Below are positions 8,704 through 17,928 of a DNA stretch of 64,000 nucleotides, one piece after another (position 1 is the stretch's first letter; each line of letters starts with the position of its first letter). Source of the stretch: Brevibacterium paucivorans (lineage in GTDB: Bacteria; Actinomycetota; Actinomycetes; Actinomycetales; Brevibacteriaceae); contig NZ_JAFBCP010000001.1 in assembly GCF_016907735.1 (NCBI RefSeq), positions 992,001 through 1,056,000 on the forward strand. Reading direction: 5' to 3'. Made by a program: the position numbers and the translations under genes. Under the pieces are notes generated by a model that saw nothing but the letters and a program-made list of their open reading frames with translations, did no database searches and was not told the origin of the DNA.

Positions 8704-9602
8704 TAGCGGATGGTCAGCTGGCGCGACACCACACCGGACTTCGCGCGACGCTGCTCTGGAGTCAGCGACCCGGTCTCTTCCATGGCCGCGTGGAGCTTCT
8801 TCGCGAAGTCACCCAGCACCGCGTCGACGTCGTCAGGAGTCTGGTTCTCGTTCAGTTCCCACACAGGGATCACGATTCCGTGGGCGCGGAAGCACCCCAG
8901 GTACTTGCCCAGCCCGCCGAGGTTGTTCTCACCTGCCGCGTGCAGGCGCGCCAGTCCGTCCATGACGGTGTCTTCTGGTTCGGTGAACGCCCACCGCACG
9001 TAGCAGCGGCCGGCCATTTCGGTCCAGTAGCAGCCTTCCGCAGCCACGAGTTTTTCGGTGGGGCTGATGCGCTGGTTGGCCTGCTCAAGGCCCTCGCGCA
9101 GCTGCTCTTCGCTGAACGCGGAGTCTTCTGGCAGGTCCACTTCTTCTGGCAACCAGTAGTCGAACGTTTCTTTAACCGTGACTTTGAACGGCACCGAGGT
9201 GTCAAGAATGTCTTGCAGGCGCGGCCCCTCACCTGGGTTGGAGTTGGGTTCGGCGTATGCGCCCGGACCTTGTTCCTTGACCTTAAGGATCGCCGCGGCG
9301 AGGTCGCGCGATGGGTCGGGGGAACTGTGTGGGGTTTGCAGTCCGGCCATGAGCACGCCGTCTTGGCGGTTCATGGCTTGCCATGCAGCGGGCAGAAGGG
9401 TGGCGAAGGTGACGTCGTCACCACCGTATTCTTCTGTCAGTTTGGCGGTTGCGGTTGCAGCTGGGACCAGTTCGCGCAGGCTCACCAGGTCGGTTTCAAA
9501 CGGCAGGCCTTCGAACGGGCGTGGAACGAACGCAGCGGCCTGTTGGCGCGCCAGGCGCTTGGCAATGACATCAGCTGTTGACTTCTTGGACTTTTTTCCC
9601 AT
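8703..9602 (-). CDS. DUF5926 family protein
   Basis: 299-residue cytosolic protein of unknown function, restricted in my knowledge to actinobacteria and sometimes misannotated as SecA-related. It starts with a Lys-rich stretch (MGKKSKKSTADVIAKRLARQ), then a body with Trp/Tyr-rich motifs such as CYWTEMAGRCYVRWAF and a C-terminal basic end. No catalytic motif, signal peptide or membrane segment is apparent. It is the first gene of a two-gene operon with pheA, sharing one base, an arrangement conserved in relatives, but no link to aromatic synthesis is shown by the sequence. Confidence 0.75.
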   Translation of the reverse strand: MGKKSKKSTADVIAKRLARQQAAAFVPRPFEGLPFETDLVSLRELVPAATATAKLTEEYGGDDVTFATLLPAAWQAMNRQDGVLMAGLQTPHSSPDPSRDLAAAILKVKEQGPGAYAEPNSNPGEGPRLQDILDTSVPFKVTVKETFDYWLPEEVDLPEDSAFSEEQLREGLEQANQRISPTEKLVAAEGCYWTEMAGRCYVRWAFTEPEDTVMDGLARLHAAGENNLGGLGKYLGCFRAHGIVIPVWELNENQTPDDVDAVLGDFAKKLHAAMEETGSLTPEQRRAKSGVVSRQLTIR

Positions 9603-9681
9603 GGGCCTAGTCTAAGCAAAGACCGCCAGCCCCACACATTGCGCTTACGCTACGCGCCTCCAATGCACGCCAACGCGAGCG

Positions 9682-10647
9682 TTACTGGCCGCGGGCTTCA
9701 ACAGAACTTTGGGCGATTTCTTTCAGTCCGTATTCTGCTTTCCAGCCGAGGTCTTGCCTAGCTGCGGTGACGTCTGCCACCAGGCGTGCGGGGTCACCTT
9801 GGCGACGGTCGCCAACCACCGCGTCGATGGGACGTCCCAGCGCATCGGAAAGTGCGGCGATGACTTCACGCACGCTGGACCCGTTGCCGGTTCCCACGTT
9901 GTAGACCGACTGCGGGTTGGACCCCGCTTCGAGCGCATCGAGCGCGACCACGTGTGCTTCAGCCAGATCTTTGACGTGGATGTAGTCGCGGATGCATGTT
10001 CCATCATCTGTGGGGTAGTCGTCCCCAAAGATCACGGACTGTTCCCCGTTTTCTACTTGGTTAAGAACAATGGGGATGAGATTTTGAACGGCAGTGTCGG
10101 CGAGTTCCGGCCAGCCTGCACCTGCCACGTTGAAGTAGCGGAGTTTGATCGCCCGCAGGTCGGATATCGCGGCAACATCGTCGATCATCCATTCGCCAAT
10201 GAGCTTGGTTTCACCGTATGGATTGGAGGGGTGTTGTCCCACGTTTTCTTCTGCCAGCAGGAGCCGGTCCTGCATTCCGTACACCAGGGCAGATGAAGAG
10301 AAAACCAACCTATTGACGTCATGAGCCACAAGTGCTTCGAGCAGGTTGGCCAGTCCGGCCACGTTGTTGCGGTAGTACTTGAGTGGCTTTTCGACTGACT
10401 CCCCCGCCATTTTTTTAGCGGCGAAATGCACAACAGAGTCAACGTTGTAGCGCTTGATGACCTCGCCCAACTGTTCAGGTGCCGTGTGGGACGATACGTC
10501 GATCCGTTCAAGTGGCAACCCCTCGATTCGTGAGGCGATTCCGTTGGACATGTCGTCCACAACCACTACGGAGTCGCCTCGTTCGTGTAGCAGTCGCACA
10601 ACGTGGGATCCGATATATCCGGCGCCACCGGTGACCATTACTGTCAT
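9682..10647 (-). CDS. galE: UDP-glucose 4-epimerase
   Basis: Interconverts UDP-glucose and UDP-galactose (or the N-acetyl forms) with bound NAD. 321 residues: GGAGYIGSHVVRLL at the N-terminus for NAD, the SSSALVYG strand, and the catalytic YGETK (Tyr-x-x-x-Lys) near residue 145, then NVAGAGWPELAD and the C-terminal sugar-binding part ending in the GDRRQGDPARLVAD motif. Start ATG 10647 has GAGGAAAA upstream. It stands alone between convergent space and the CaiB gene; 45 bases separate it from that upstream gene, so co-transcription is possible. It may feed the glycan locus downstream. Confidence 0.95.
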   Translation of the reverse strand: MTVMVTGGAGYIGSHVVRLLHERGDSVVVVDDMSNGIASRIEGLPLERIDVSSHTAPEQLGEVIKRYNVDSVVHFAAKKMAGESVEKPLKYYRNNVAGLANLLEALVAHDVNRLVFSSSALVYGMQDRLLLAEENVGQHPSNPYGETKLIGEWMIDDVAAISDLRAIKLRYFNVAGAGWPELADTAVQNLIPIVLNQVENGEQSVIFGDDYPTDDGTCIRDYIHVKDLAEAHVVALDALEAGSNPQSVYNVGTGNGSSVREVIAALSDALGRPIDAVVGDRRQGDPARLVADVTAARQDLGWKAEYGLKEIAQSSVEARGQ

Positions 10648-10692
10648 GGAGTTTTCCTCTGTGAGTCGACGTATTCGCTTAGCGACTAAATT

Positions 10693-11853
10693 CTACTCGC
10701 GGAGCCACTTCTTGATCTCTTCGGAGTCCTTGCCCAGCCCCGGCGGGTCCATATCGTAGCTCACAGGTGTGGCTGAGAGTGTGATGGGGTTGGCCACCGT
10801 CGGCGTTGTTTCCGGAGTGGCTACGGGGTTAAGACCCAGTTTTTCTGCCAGGGCCACGCCCTGCGAAATGTCGTTGATTGGCGCGCACGGCACCCCGGCA
10901 GCAGTGAGCAGGTCGTACCACTCCTGCGCGGACTTGCGAGAAAGCGCGTCAATGAGGATGGGTGCTAAGTCGGTGCGGTTGCCGGTACGTCCGGCGTTGG
11001 TTGCGAAACGTTCGTCGGAAACGACCTCGGGAATATCCAAAACTCTGCACAGGGACGCGAACTGACGGTCGTTGCCAACAGCCAACAGGAGGTCCCCTTC
11101 GCCGGTTGGAAGCGGCAGGTATGGATACAGACTGGGGTGCTCATTGCCCATCCTGGTAGGCACCACTCCCCCAGTGACAAACGCGGCGGACTGGTTCGCC
11201 AAGCCGGACAGCGCGGAACTGAGCAGGTTCGTTTCAACGTGCTGGCCTTCGCCGGTTTCTTGCCGGTGGTATAGGGCAGACACGATTCCCAGCGCCGTGT
11301 GCAGGCCGGTGATGATGTCGAAGACGGCGAAACCGGCCTTGGTGGGCTCGCCACCGGCGGAATCGGGAGCCCCGGTGATGCTCATGAAACCTGAAAGCCC
11401 TTGAATGAGGAGGTCGTAGCCGGGTTGCGGGTTGTTTCCGCCAAATCCGGTGATCGAGGCGTACACCACGGACGGATTGGTTTTAGCGACTGTGTTGTAG
11501 TCGAGGCCAAACTTTTTCAAACCGCCGGCCTTGAAGTTCTCGACAACGACGTCGGCGCGGGAGGCAAGTTTTTGGGCAAGAGCGCAGTCGTTTTCGTCTT
11601 TGAAGTCCAGGACTACGTCGTGTTTGTTGCGGTTAGTGCCGAGGAAGTAGGTGGCTTCGCCTTCGTGGACGGGTGGGCGCCATCCGCGTGTTTCATCACC
11701 CGTGGGGCCCTCAACTTTGATGACAGTTGCGCCCAGGTCTGCCAAAAGCATGGTTGCGTGTGGGCCGGCTAGTACGCGGGAAAAGTCAGCGACGAGAACG
11801 CCTGTGAGAGGCCCAGTAGGGGTGCGACCAAACGTGGGGCGTGGCGTAGACAC
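10693..11853 (-). CDS. CaiB/BaiF family (class III) CoA-transferase
   Basis: Class III CoA-transferases move CoA between carboxylic acids through an aspartyl anhydride. 386 residues: LVADFSRVLAGPHATMLLAD and GATVIKVEGPTGDETRGW at the N-terminus, and YDLLIQGLSGFMSITG near residue 145, where the catalytic Asp sits. The C-terminal part holds the usual APINDI motif. Start at GTG 11853 because AAGAGG lies 6 bases upstream; the TTG at 11859 is too close to that site. Divergent from a LysR regulator, which probably controls it. The acyl partner (succinyl, formyl, carnitinyl or other) cannot be told. Confidence 0.88.
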   Translation of the reverse strand: MSTPRPTFGRTPTGPLTGVLVADFSRVLAGPHATMLLADLGATVIKVEGPTGDETRGWRPPVHEGEATYFLGTNRNKHDVVLDFKDENDCALAQKLASRADVVVENFKAGGLKKFGLDYNTVAKTNPSVVYASITGFGGNNPQPGYDLLIQGLSGFMSITGAPDSAGGEPTKAGFAVFDIITGLHTALGIVSALYHRQETGEGQHVETNLLSSALSGLANQSAAFVTGGVVPTRMGNEHPSLYPYLPLPTGEGDLLLAVGNDRQFASLCRVLDIPEVVSDERFATNAGRTGNRTDLAPILIDALSRKSAQEWYDLLTAAGVPCAPINDISQGVALAEKLGLNPVATPETTPTVANPITLSATPVSYDMDPPGLGKDSEEIKKWLRE

Positions 11854-12139
11854 AGTCAACCTCTTCGTTCATTCATAGGTGTGTTCAGTTACGTGTTGAC
11901 CCCATAATCTCACTCTTGGGTCTTTTGCGCCTTCTTCGACTACACATACCGCAACCATTTCAGTGTTATTCTCAACTAAGTGACTCTCGAGTAACTTTCA
12001 GCGACACCTCTTGCTTTAACAAGCCCCCTTGGCGTAGGATCGGAGCGCTGGAAGGCAGTGTATTTACATACACTAGGTTGCATAATACCTTAGCGCCCTA
12101 GCTTCGTTTACGCACTCGCCGTTCACCAGAGCACCATTA
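11854..12139. promoter_or_regulatory. Divergent control region between CoA-transferase and lysR, with operator candidates
   Basis: 286 bases, AT-rich relative to its neighbours. It holds a perfect dyad GTGTAT-TTAC-ATACAC at 12058-12073, suitable for a LysR-type dimer and 67 bases before lysR. It also holds AGTGA-CTCTCGAG-TAACT at 11979-11996, a one-mismatch version of the AGTTA-N8-TAACT repeat seen upstream of etfB and tetR. No other gene is visible here. Confidence 0.45.
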
Positions 12140-13102
12140 ATGCTCACGCGCTCGCACGCGAGCGCCAAGCCACCTCGCAGAAAGAAGAGTGTCATCGACC
12201 TGAACCAGACCCGAGCGTTCCTTGCTGTGGCAGAGGAACTGCATTTCGGTCGCGCCGCGGAACGCCTCGGGATTGCACAACCGCCACTGAGTCGCACAAT
12301 CAAACAGTTGGAAGACCGCCTGGGGGTTCAGTTATTTAACCGCACCACACGGTTTGTGTCGCTTACCGCAGCGGGGTCGGCGTTGGTGGAACCGGCCAGG
12401 GAGATTCTGCGGAGCGTGGAAAAGGCTGAGCGCACGGTTCGCCTAGCAGAAGAAGGCGACATTGGATCCGTCAACCTTGGTTTTACGATGTCCTCTGGTC
12501 ACACTCACGTATCCCAGCTCATTAGGGCTATGCAGCAACAAGCGCCGGGAATCAAGGTTGAGCTCCACGGCAAGGTGTTCAGCGTGGAGGGGATATCCAG
12601 GGTTTTATCCGGAAAGCTGGACATGGCGCTGGTGCATACGGACTCGTTGCCACCGCGACTTGCAGGGCGCGTCATCAGCCTGGACCACTACACCGTGATC
12701 ACCCCTAAAGATCACCCGCTTACCCAGCTGGACAGGGTGACGGTTGAGGACATCCAGGACTACGAGTTCGTCATGCTGGCGACCCAGGCCGGGGATTTCG
12801 CGCGCGAGAACTTCATACACTGGTGTCACGACGCTGGGTTCAAGCCGCGGGTCGCACAAGCTGTCCCCGACTCCATCACCATGGCATACTGCGTCAACGC
12901 CGGAGTGGGCATTGCGGTCAACACAACTCCAGCACTGGCTGACGTACCGGACACCTCGCTGGTCGCCACACCCTTGGAAACCGGGCACGAACCCACCCCG
13001 CTCGTCTTGGTCTATCACGAAGACAACACATCGCCTGCACTCCGTGAAGTCTTGCGCGTTGCAGAAGAGGCACTCCCCCACGCACAGTTTGAGCTGAAGT
13101 AA
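12140..13102 (+). CDS. LysR-family transcriptional regulator
   Basis: 320 residues. N-terminal winged helix-turn-helix: LNQTRAFLAVAEELHFGRAA at about 21-40, then LGIAQPPLSRTIKQLEDRLG and LFNRTTRFVSLTAAG. A periplasmic-binding-protein-like effector domain follows (about 105-310; begins VNLGFTMSSGHTHV). The start is uncertain: ATG 12140 has no clear ribosome site, adds about 18 basic residues before the usual LysR start, and a purine-rich AAGAAAGAAGAG lies just before VIDLNQTR, where no normal start codon exists. Divergent from the CaiB/BaiF gene, its likely target. The effector is probably an organic acid or acyl-CoA, by analogy only. Confidence 0.88.
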   Translation: MLTRSHASAKPPRRKKSVIDLNQTRAFLAVAEELHFGRAAERLGIAQPPLSRTIKQLEDRLGVQLFNRTTRFVSLTAAGSALVEPAREILRSVEKAERTVRLAEEGDIGSVNLGFTMSSGHTHVSQLIRAMQQQAPGIKVELHGKVFSVEGISRVLSGKLDMALVHTDSLPPRLAGRVISLDHYTVITPKDHPLTQLDRVTVEDIQDYEFVMLATQAGDFARENFIHWCHDAGFKPRVAQAVPDSITMAYCVNAGVGIAVNTTPALADVPDTSLVATPLETGHEPTPLVLVYHEDNTSPALREVLRVAEEALPHAQFELK

Positions 13103-13236
13103 CATCGGTAACGGCGAAAGCTTCAGAAGCCCACGTAACAGCGGAAGTTGCGGGACACCTCGGCGGTCTCATGCGTTTGTGAGGTGTGCGGGGTACGCTG
13201 AGGGTGGAAGCCTCACCTAGCCCAAAGGAGTGTGTC

Positions 13237-14082
13237 GTGCCACAGTCAACAGATACACAGGCGCTGGCCGTTGTTGCGTCGAATGCGAATGTGAGCCGGT
13301 CGGAGTCGCCCCAGTCGCGTAGGAAGTTCTACCCGCAACGTTTCACTGGCAAGATTGCTGTGGTGACGGGTGCCTCGCGTGGCATTGGCCTGGGGGTTGC
13401 GCAGCGGTTGGCGCGCGAAGGCGCCAAGGTGGTGATTACGGGTCGCAACGCGGATACGCTGGCTGAGGCGACGTCCACGATTGGCGGCCCACTGCAAGTG
13501 GTTGGTGTGGCCGGGAAGGCTGATGACCCCGAGCACCGCGAGCAGGTGTTTGCAGTGGCGCGCGAGAAGTTCGGGCCGGTGGATGTGCTGGTGAACAACG
13601 TGGGGATCAACCCGGTGTATGGGCCCATGATTGAGATGGATTTGGATGCTGCGCGCAAGATTTTTGAGGTGAATGCGCTGGGCGCGTTGGCGTGGGCGCA
13701 GGCGGCGTATGAGTCGGGGATGAAGGACCGAGGTGGTTCCGTCCTGAACCTGTCGTCGGTTGCGGCGGCGCGTCAGCCGGTGGGGATTGGGTTTTACGGT
13801 TCGTCGAAGGCGATGGTGGAGCACATTACGCGCCAGCTGGCGATGGAGTTGGGGCCGAAGGTGCGCGTGAACGCGGTGGCCCCGGCCGTGGTGAAGACCA
13901 AGTTCGCGGAGAAGTTGTATGAGGGGCGTGAGGACCAGGTGTCCGCTGAGTACCCTATGAAGCGTTTGGGTGAGCCCGAGGACGTCGCCGCTGCCGCTGC
14001 TTTCCTCCTGTCGGATGAGGCAAGTTGGATCACCGGCCAGGTACTCACCTTGGATGGTGGCCGCAGCCTGGGTGGCGAGTAG
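13237..14082 (+). CDS. SDR oxidoreductase, FabG-like
   Basis: Classical short-chain dehydrogenase/reductase, 281 residues. Motifs: VVTGASRGIGLGVA (cofactor, about residues 43-56), NNVGIN (NNAG variant), the catalytic Ser in NLSSVAA, and YGSSK with catalytic Tyr and Lys, then the C-terminal ITGQVLTLDGG. The N-terminal 40 residues before the fold are Ser/Arg-rich and not part of the domain. GTG 13237 was chosen because AAAGGAG lies 6 bases upstream. Probable 3-oxoacyl or related keto reductase; the substrate is unknown. Its stop is 4 bases from the end of the convergent lipoprotein gene. Confidence 0.88.
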   Translation: MPQSTDTQALAVVASNANVSRSESPQSRRKFYPQRFTGKIAVVTGASRGIGLGVAQRLAREGAKVVITGRNADTLAEATSTIGGPLQVVGVAGKADDPEHREQVFAVAREKFGPVDVLVNNVGINPVYGPMIEMDLDAARKIFEVNALGALAWAQAAYESGMKDRGGSVLNLSSVAAARQPVGIGFYGSSKAMVEHITRQLAMELGPKVRVNAVAPAVVKTKFAEKLYEGREDQVSAEYPMKRLGEPEDVAAAAAFLLSDEASWITGQVLTLDGGRSLGGE

Positions 14083-14086
14083 TTAA

Positions 14087-15832
14087 TTAGTTTGACGACC
14101 CAGTTGCGCTTGGCTGGGCGCTGGGTTCTGGTTTCTTCTTCCAGACCACCGTGGTGATGGAGCTGGCGGCCACGTCAAAGCGCAGGGTGTTCCCGTTGAC
14201 TTCTACGGTCGGGGCGTCACTTGCACCGGGAGTGGCCGGCGTAGGTTCTTTACCTTCAGAAGCGTTGTCGTTTTCTGGGCCCGAGTATGGGAGCGCTTTG
14301 GGGAGTTTCCGTTGCGGTGTGTGGCGGGCGCGGTCTTGAGTGTTGTTTTCTTTTCCGGCGAGTTGCCCTGCAGTGACGGGTTCGTACCCTTCAGGCATCT
14401 TAATGGTTACGGGGTTTCCGCCACTTGATGCAGCGTCGTTGTTGTTGATGATGACCGTGACCGTGGTGTCGCCTTTTGTAGTTGTGTAAGCGCGCATGTT
14501 GTCACCGCCGGAGATTTTCGTGTCCACGAAGTCGCCGCCCACGGTGGGACTGATGGTTTGCATGGCGAGGAAGTTGTCACGTGCCCGGAATTGGTATTGC
14601 CCATCGTTTGTGTCGGCCCAGGTTTGTGGGTCCAGTCCTGCACCTGCTCCGGCTCCGGATTTGGCTTCTTTCGATGGGTCACACACAGTGCTCATGGGGG
14701 CGCCTTTGTCGCATGAGCCCAGCATGGAGTGCATGTTGAGGCGTTGCACGCCCAGGGTTGCTGCGTGGAGTGTGTAGTCAGCAGTCCATAGGGACTTAGA
14801 GAATTTCTTGGATGTGTCGTTTGTGCCTGCGCAACTGGTGGGCCCGGTTTCCTCTACCCACAGTGGAGCTTTGGCTTTTTTGGCACGGTCAAGCCCCATT
14901 CCCAGGAGTTTGGTAGCTGAGTCGTGAACTTCTTTGGTTGTGAAGTTTTCGGCTTGTGGTCCGCGACCGGGGACTGTGGTCGAGGAGCAGTCGAAGAGTG
15001 CGTACCAGTGTTGGGAGATGGCTGCTACGTTGTCTTTGTGATTTGAGTCGTCCATGGCTTGCGTGAACGCGTCCATCCATTGCGTGTCGTAGGCGGCTGG
15101 CCCAATGATGGGGGCGTCTGAATGTTTCTCTGTGATTGCGTCGACGTATGCGCGTAGTTGTTTTTTGTAGGCGTCGGTGTTCCAGTTGTCGTCGCGGATT
15201 TTCAGGTCACCGGAGTCCACCGTGTATCCGTTTGGTTCGTTACCCACGCTGATGCCTACCAGGTGAGGGCCGAGGATTGTGATGGCGTGGTGGGCCATGT
15301 CGGCGCCGCGCTTGGGGTCGTAGTCACCCAGCGGGATGCCGATAGTCACACGTGATTTGGTTTTGTCGACCATTTTCTTGAGACGTTTGAGGTCGTCTGG
15401 TGTGACTTTGATTTCTCCTTTGGGTGCTTTTTCGTCTGACGAGGTCCAGAAAAGTGACCGGTCGAGTCTGTTGCCGCCAAACCGTAATCCTGGTTGGCCG
15501 AGGTTTTTGAGTAGTTCGTCGAGGTTGCTGTGGTCGGGGTCCCAGCGGGGGTCGGCAAGTTCGGTGGATTCGAAGGAGATGCCGAGGTTGTCGGCGCGCA
15601 TCTTTCGCTTGTTGGGTTTGTCGCCGACTGTAATGGTGGCGGGTTCGCCGTCGACTGGTTTTGCGAACTCTTGCGAGAATTTGGGCGGGGGCGTTGGTGA
15701 CGGCGACGATAACTGCGATTCGTTGGTGCCAGGTGTGCCTTCGCCCGAGCACGCCGAGAGCACAACCAAAAAGCACGTCATAAGTACGGCAAGTGCTGTG
15801 CGGGGTTTGCTGGTGTTTCTCATCGCTAGCAT
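14087..15832 (-). CDS. Secreted lipoprotein with GH79-like glycoside hydrolase fold
   Basis: 581 residues. The N-terminus is a lipoprotein signal: positively charged start, hydrophobic ALAVLMTCFLVVL, then LSAC with the lipidated Cys near residue 26, and a Ser/Pro linker. The body looks like a clan-A TIM barrel related to GH79 (heparanase/glucuronidase): LRFGGNRLDRSLFW near 110, GISVGNEPNGY with the NEP acid/base Glu, and LWVEETGP for the nucleophile Glu. A beta-rich C-terminal domain follows and the tail is Pro/Ser-rich. Start ATG 15832 has AGGTGG 7 bases upstream. It borders the surface-glycan locus and may trim that polymer, an inference from position. Confidence 0.6.
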   Translation of the reverse strand: MLAMRNTSKPRTALAVLMTCFLVVLSACSGEGTPGTNESQLSSPSPTPPPKFSQEFAKPVDGEPATITVGDKPNKRKMRADNLGISFESTELADPRWDPDHSNLDELLKNLGQPGLRFGGNRLDRSLFWTSSDEKAPKGEIKVTPDDLKRLKKMVDKTKSRVTIGIPLGDYDPKRGADMAHHAITILGPHLVGISVGNEPNGYTVDSGDLKIRDDNWNTDAYKKQLRAYVDAITEKHSDAPIIGPAAYDTQWMDAFTQAMDDSNHKDNVAAISQHWYALFDCSSTTVPGRGPQAENFTTKEVHDSATKLLGMGLDRAKKAKAPLWVEETGPTSCAGTNDTSKKFSKSLWTADYTLHAATLGVQRLNMHSMLGSCDKGAPMSTVCDPSKEAKSGAGAGAGLDPQTWADTNDGQYQFRARDNFLAMQTISPTVGGDFVDTKISGGDNMRAYTTTKGDTTVTVIINNNDAASSGGNPVTIKMPEGYEPVTAGQLAGKENNTQDRARHTPQRKLPKALPYSGPENDNASEGKEPTPATPGASDAPTVEVNGNTLRFDVAASSITTVVWKKKPEPSAQPSATGSSN

Positions 15833-16009
15833 CGTGGTGCCACCTAGGTCGGGTTTGAGCCAATCATCTGAACGCCACGACTCACTATATGGCACGGTTC
15901 CCGCCAGCAAAATCGACGTCACGTGTGACCTGCACGCCCGTTCCGCTTACCCCAGATGGATCATTCTCAACTGCACGTCACTTCGATGAAGCGCTCACAG
16001 CTTCAGAAC

Positions 16010-17899
16010 CTAATCGCGCGAATAGTCGAAAATTGTTACTTCTTGATCAATCGCCGTAATTTCAACTTCGCCACGACCGTGCGAGCCTTTAAACGGTGTC
16101 AGGTCTTTACATGAAACACGACTAGCCAAGAGCCATGACTGGTGACCGACAAGGTCCCGCAACGATTTCAGACGAACTGAAATGAGGTCACCCTTTGACA
16201 GCCCTAAAAAGCGAAGTGCAACGGGAGCAGCCGTCCTCGCACAGTCGTCCTCACACACAACTGCACCGTTCAACAACACTTGCCACTGCGCATATCCCAT
16301 TGCGTTGGGGTTCTGGTAGCTACTGTGGACGGTAAAGGATACCCCTCCGGCACGTTCAGCGACATATAGATCTGCAGTCACCATCGCGTTCTTTTCCATC
16401 GCAAAGTTCTCAAACGACAAAACCGGTGATTCTACGTTAGTCGTTTCTTCTATTTCACGTGATGCGAACGACAAGTTCTTCAGCAGTGCCCGGCCCTTTA
16501 GCGCGACACTCTCACGACGCTGGTTGAAGATTGAGTCATCATCATTCACAGGAAGGAGTGTTAGTTCTGGCATGTTTCGATCGATGAGATCATAAATTGC
16601 TAACGCTTCTTCGCGTTCATAAATCGGGTAGGAAAGAAGAAGCTCAATTATGTCCCTCATTCCCAATGGCACTATCGTTTCGTAAAGGATGTCTTGCTCG
16701 TTCATGATCTCGCTGTGCCATTTACCCATGCGTAATTCCCAATATGCGAGGTCATCTGGCATGAAGCCGTGCAACACGGCCCCATAACCCATCTCTTTCG
16801 CCTGCGCGACATCACTGGCGGTAGTAAGGCCCATATATTTTTTCAGTGCCGCAAAATTGGCGTGCGATTCCTTCCAGTAGCGACGCACGATCTCAACTCC
16901 GGTGCCCCGGAGATGAATCCAATCGGGTTCTTCGAACAGGTTACGCATGCGCGCAAGCAGCTTGCGCCCATGACTCTTGAAAGAGTTAATTTTTGCGAGC
17001 TTTAATAGTCGAGGATCGTCCGGGGTTGTATCTGTCAAATCAACAAACCAATGTTCCTTGGAGTCGATATATGGCAACATCTCAGCAACCCGACTGTAAT
17101 CCAGGTACATCGATTGAGAATACGCAGAGGCGCCCGCACGGGGGTTTCCGTAAGTAATAGTGGAAATGTCCTGGCGGTGGTCCTTAAGCATTGCCAATAC
17201 AAAACGACTGTCCAGTCCTGCGGTGATGGATAGGACGACATTTTTCCATCGATTCAATAACTCACGATGTGCATTGCCCCAAAGTTCTTGAACTTTATCC
17301 AGCTTTTCTTCCGGCGACCAGTCCAGATATCGATTAATCGCGCGCGGGAAAAACCGTTCAACTTCCAGTGTATTGAGGTTTAAACGAAAGTTTGGCAGTA
17401 ACTGCCATACTTGATCAAAGATCGTGTAATCCAGCCGATACCGGGTTTCTTTCGCACCATGTATCGCCTCACGTTTAGCCTTCTGGGATACCAAACGTGC
17501 GTGTGATCCAACTAGCCCTGAATCACGGTCGTAGTAAACACTCCGTAAACCTAACGCGTCGTGGTAAAGCCACGTCTCGCCTTCCCTCCTCGCAATCACC
17601 ATGTAGCGCCCGAGCAAGGTACCTAGAGAGCGTTCGAATTTTTCATAACTAATCGCTAGACTCTCGGCAAGTTTTGACGCGACATCGTCACTGGAAACAC
17701 CTGTACCGTCAAAAAACTGCCCACGGATGAGTACCATCACGTCAGCACCAGCAGTCGCACGACTTGTCGGAGTGAAATCATCGGACCAAAGCGTCCACCC
17801 GTCCCACAAAGGGGTTTCTACGAAGTGCGCAACTGAGGACGTATCGTCGCGCGTCAGCATAAATCCTTTTGAGAACGCAATGTCCCTGAAATCGTTCAT
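16010..17899 (-). CDS. Asparagine-synthase-like amidotransferase of the glycan locus
   Basis: 629 residues. The N-terminal part resembles the class-II glutamine amidotransferase fold of AsnB (GRYMVIARREGETWLYHD, GLRSVYYD, then GSHARLV) but the protein starts MNDFRD with no Cys at position 2, so glutamine hydrolysis of the usual kind is not expected. The middle has the ATP-pyrophosphatase loop LSITAGLDSR (consensus SGGxDS). A C-terminal beta-rich domain of about 130 residues (from FENFAMEKNAMV) is extra to AsnB. In O-antigen loci, AsnB relatives such as WbpS amidate uronic acids; a similar job on ManNAcA here is inference. A coupled 10-codon leader ORF lies just upstream. Confidence 0.65.
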   Translation of the reverse strand: MNDFRDIAFSKGFMLTRDDTSSVAHFVETPLWDGWTLWSDDFTPTSRATAGADVMVLIRGQFFDGTGVSSDDVASKLAESLAISYEKFERSLGTLLGRYMVIARREGETWLYHDALGLRSVYYDRDSGLVGSHARLVSQKAKREAIHGAKETRYRLDYTIFDQVWQLLPNFRLNLNTLEVERFFPRAINRYLDWSPEEKLDKVQELWGNAHRELLNRWKNVVLSITAGLDSRFVLAMLKDHRQDISTITYGNPRAGASAYSQSMYLDYSRVAEMLPYIDSKEHWFVDLTDTTPDDPRLLKLAKINSFKSHGRKLLARMRNLFEEPDWIHLRGTGVEIVRRYWKESHANFAALKKYMGLTTASDVAQAKEMGYGAVLHGFMPDDLAYWELRMGKWHSEIMNEQDILYETIVPLGMRDIIELLLSYPIYEREEALAIYDLIDRNMPELTLLPVNDDDSIFNQRRESVALKGRALLKNLSFASREIEETTNVESPVLSFENFAMEKNAMVTADLYVAERAGGVSFTVHSSYQNPNAMGYAQWQVLLNGAVVCEDDCARTAAPVALRFLGLSKGDLISVRLKSLRDLVGHQSWLLASRVSCKDLTPFKGSHGRGEVEITAIDQEVTIFDYSRD

Positions 17900-17928
17900 C
17901 GTTTGCCTTCTATTGCGAATTGGTTCAT
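17896..17928 (-). CDS. Ten-codon leader ORF coupled to the asparagine-synthase-like gene
   Basis: ATG at 17928 begins MNQFAIEGKR and stops at a TGA that overlaps the ATG of the next gene (ATGA). GAGGAGG lies 5 bases before this ATG, stronger than the GAAGGC site within it that serves the larger gene. It may be a translation-coupling leader. It could also be the remains of a longer N-terminus broken by an indel. No attenuator hairpin was identified. The 214 bases from 17900 to 18113 hold no other gene. Confidence 0.4.
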   Translation of the reverse strand: MNQFAIEGKR

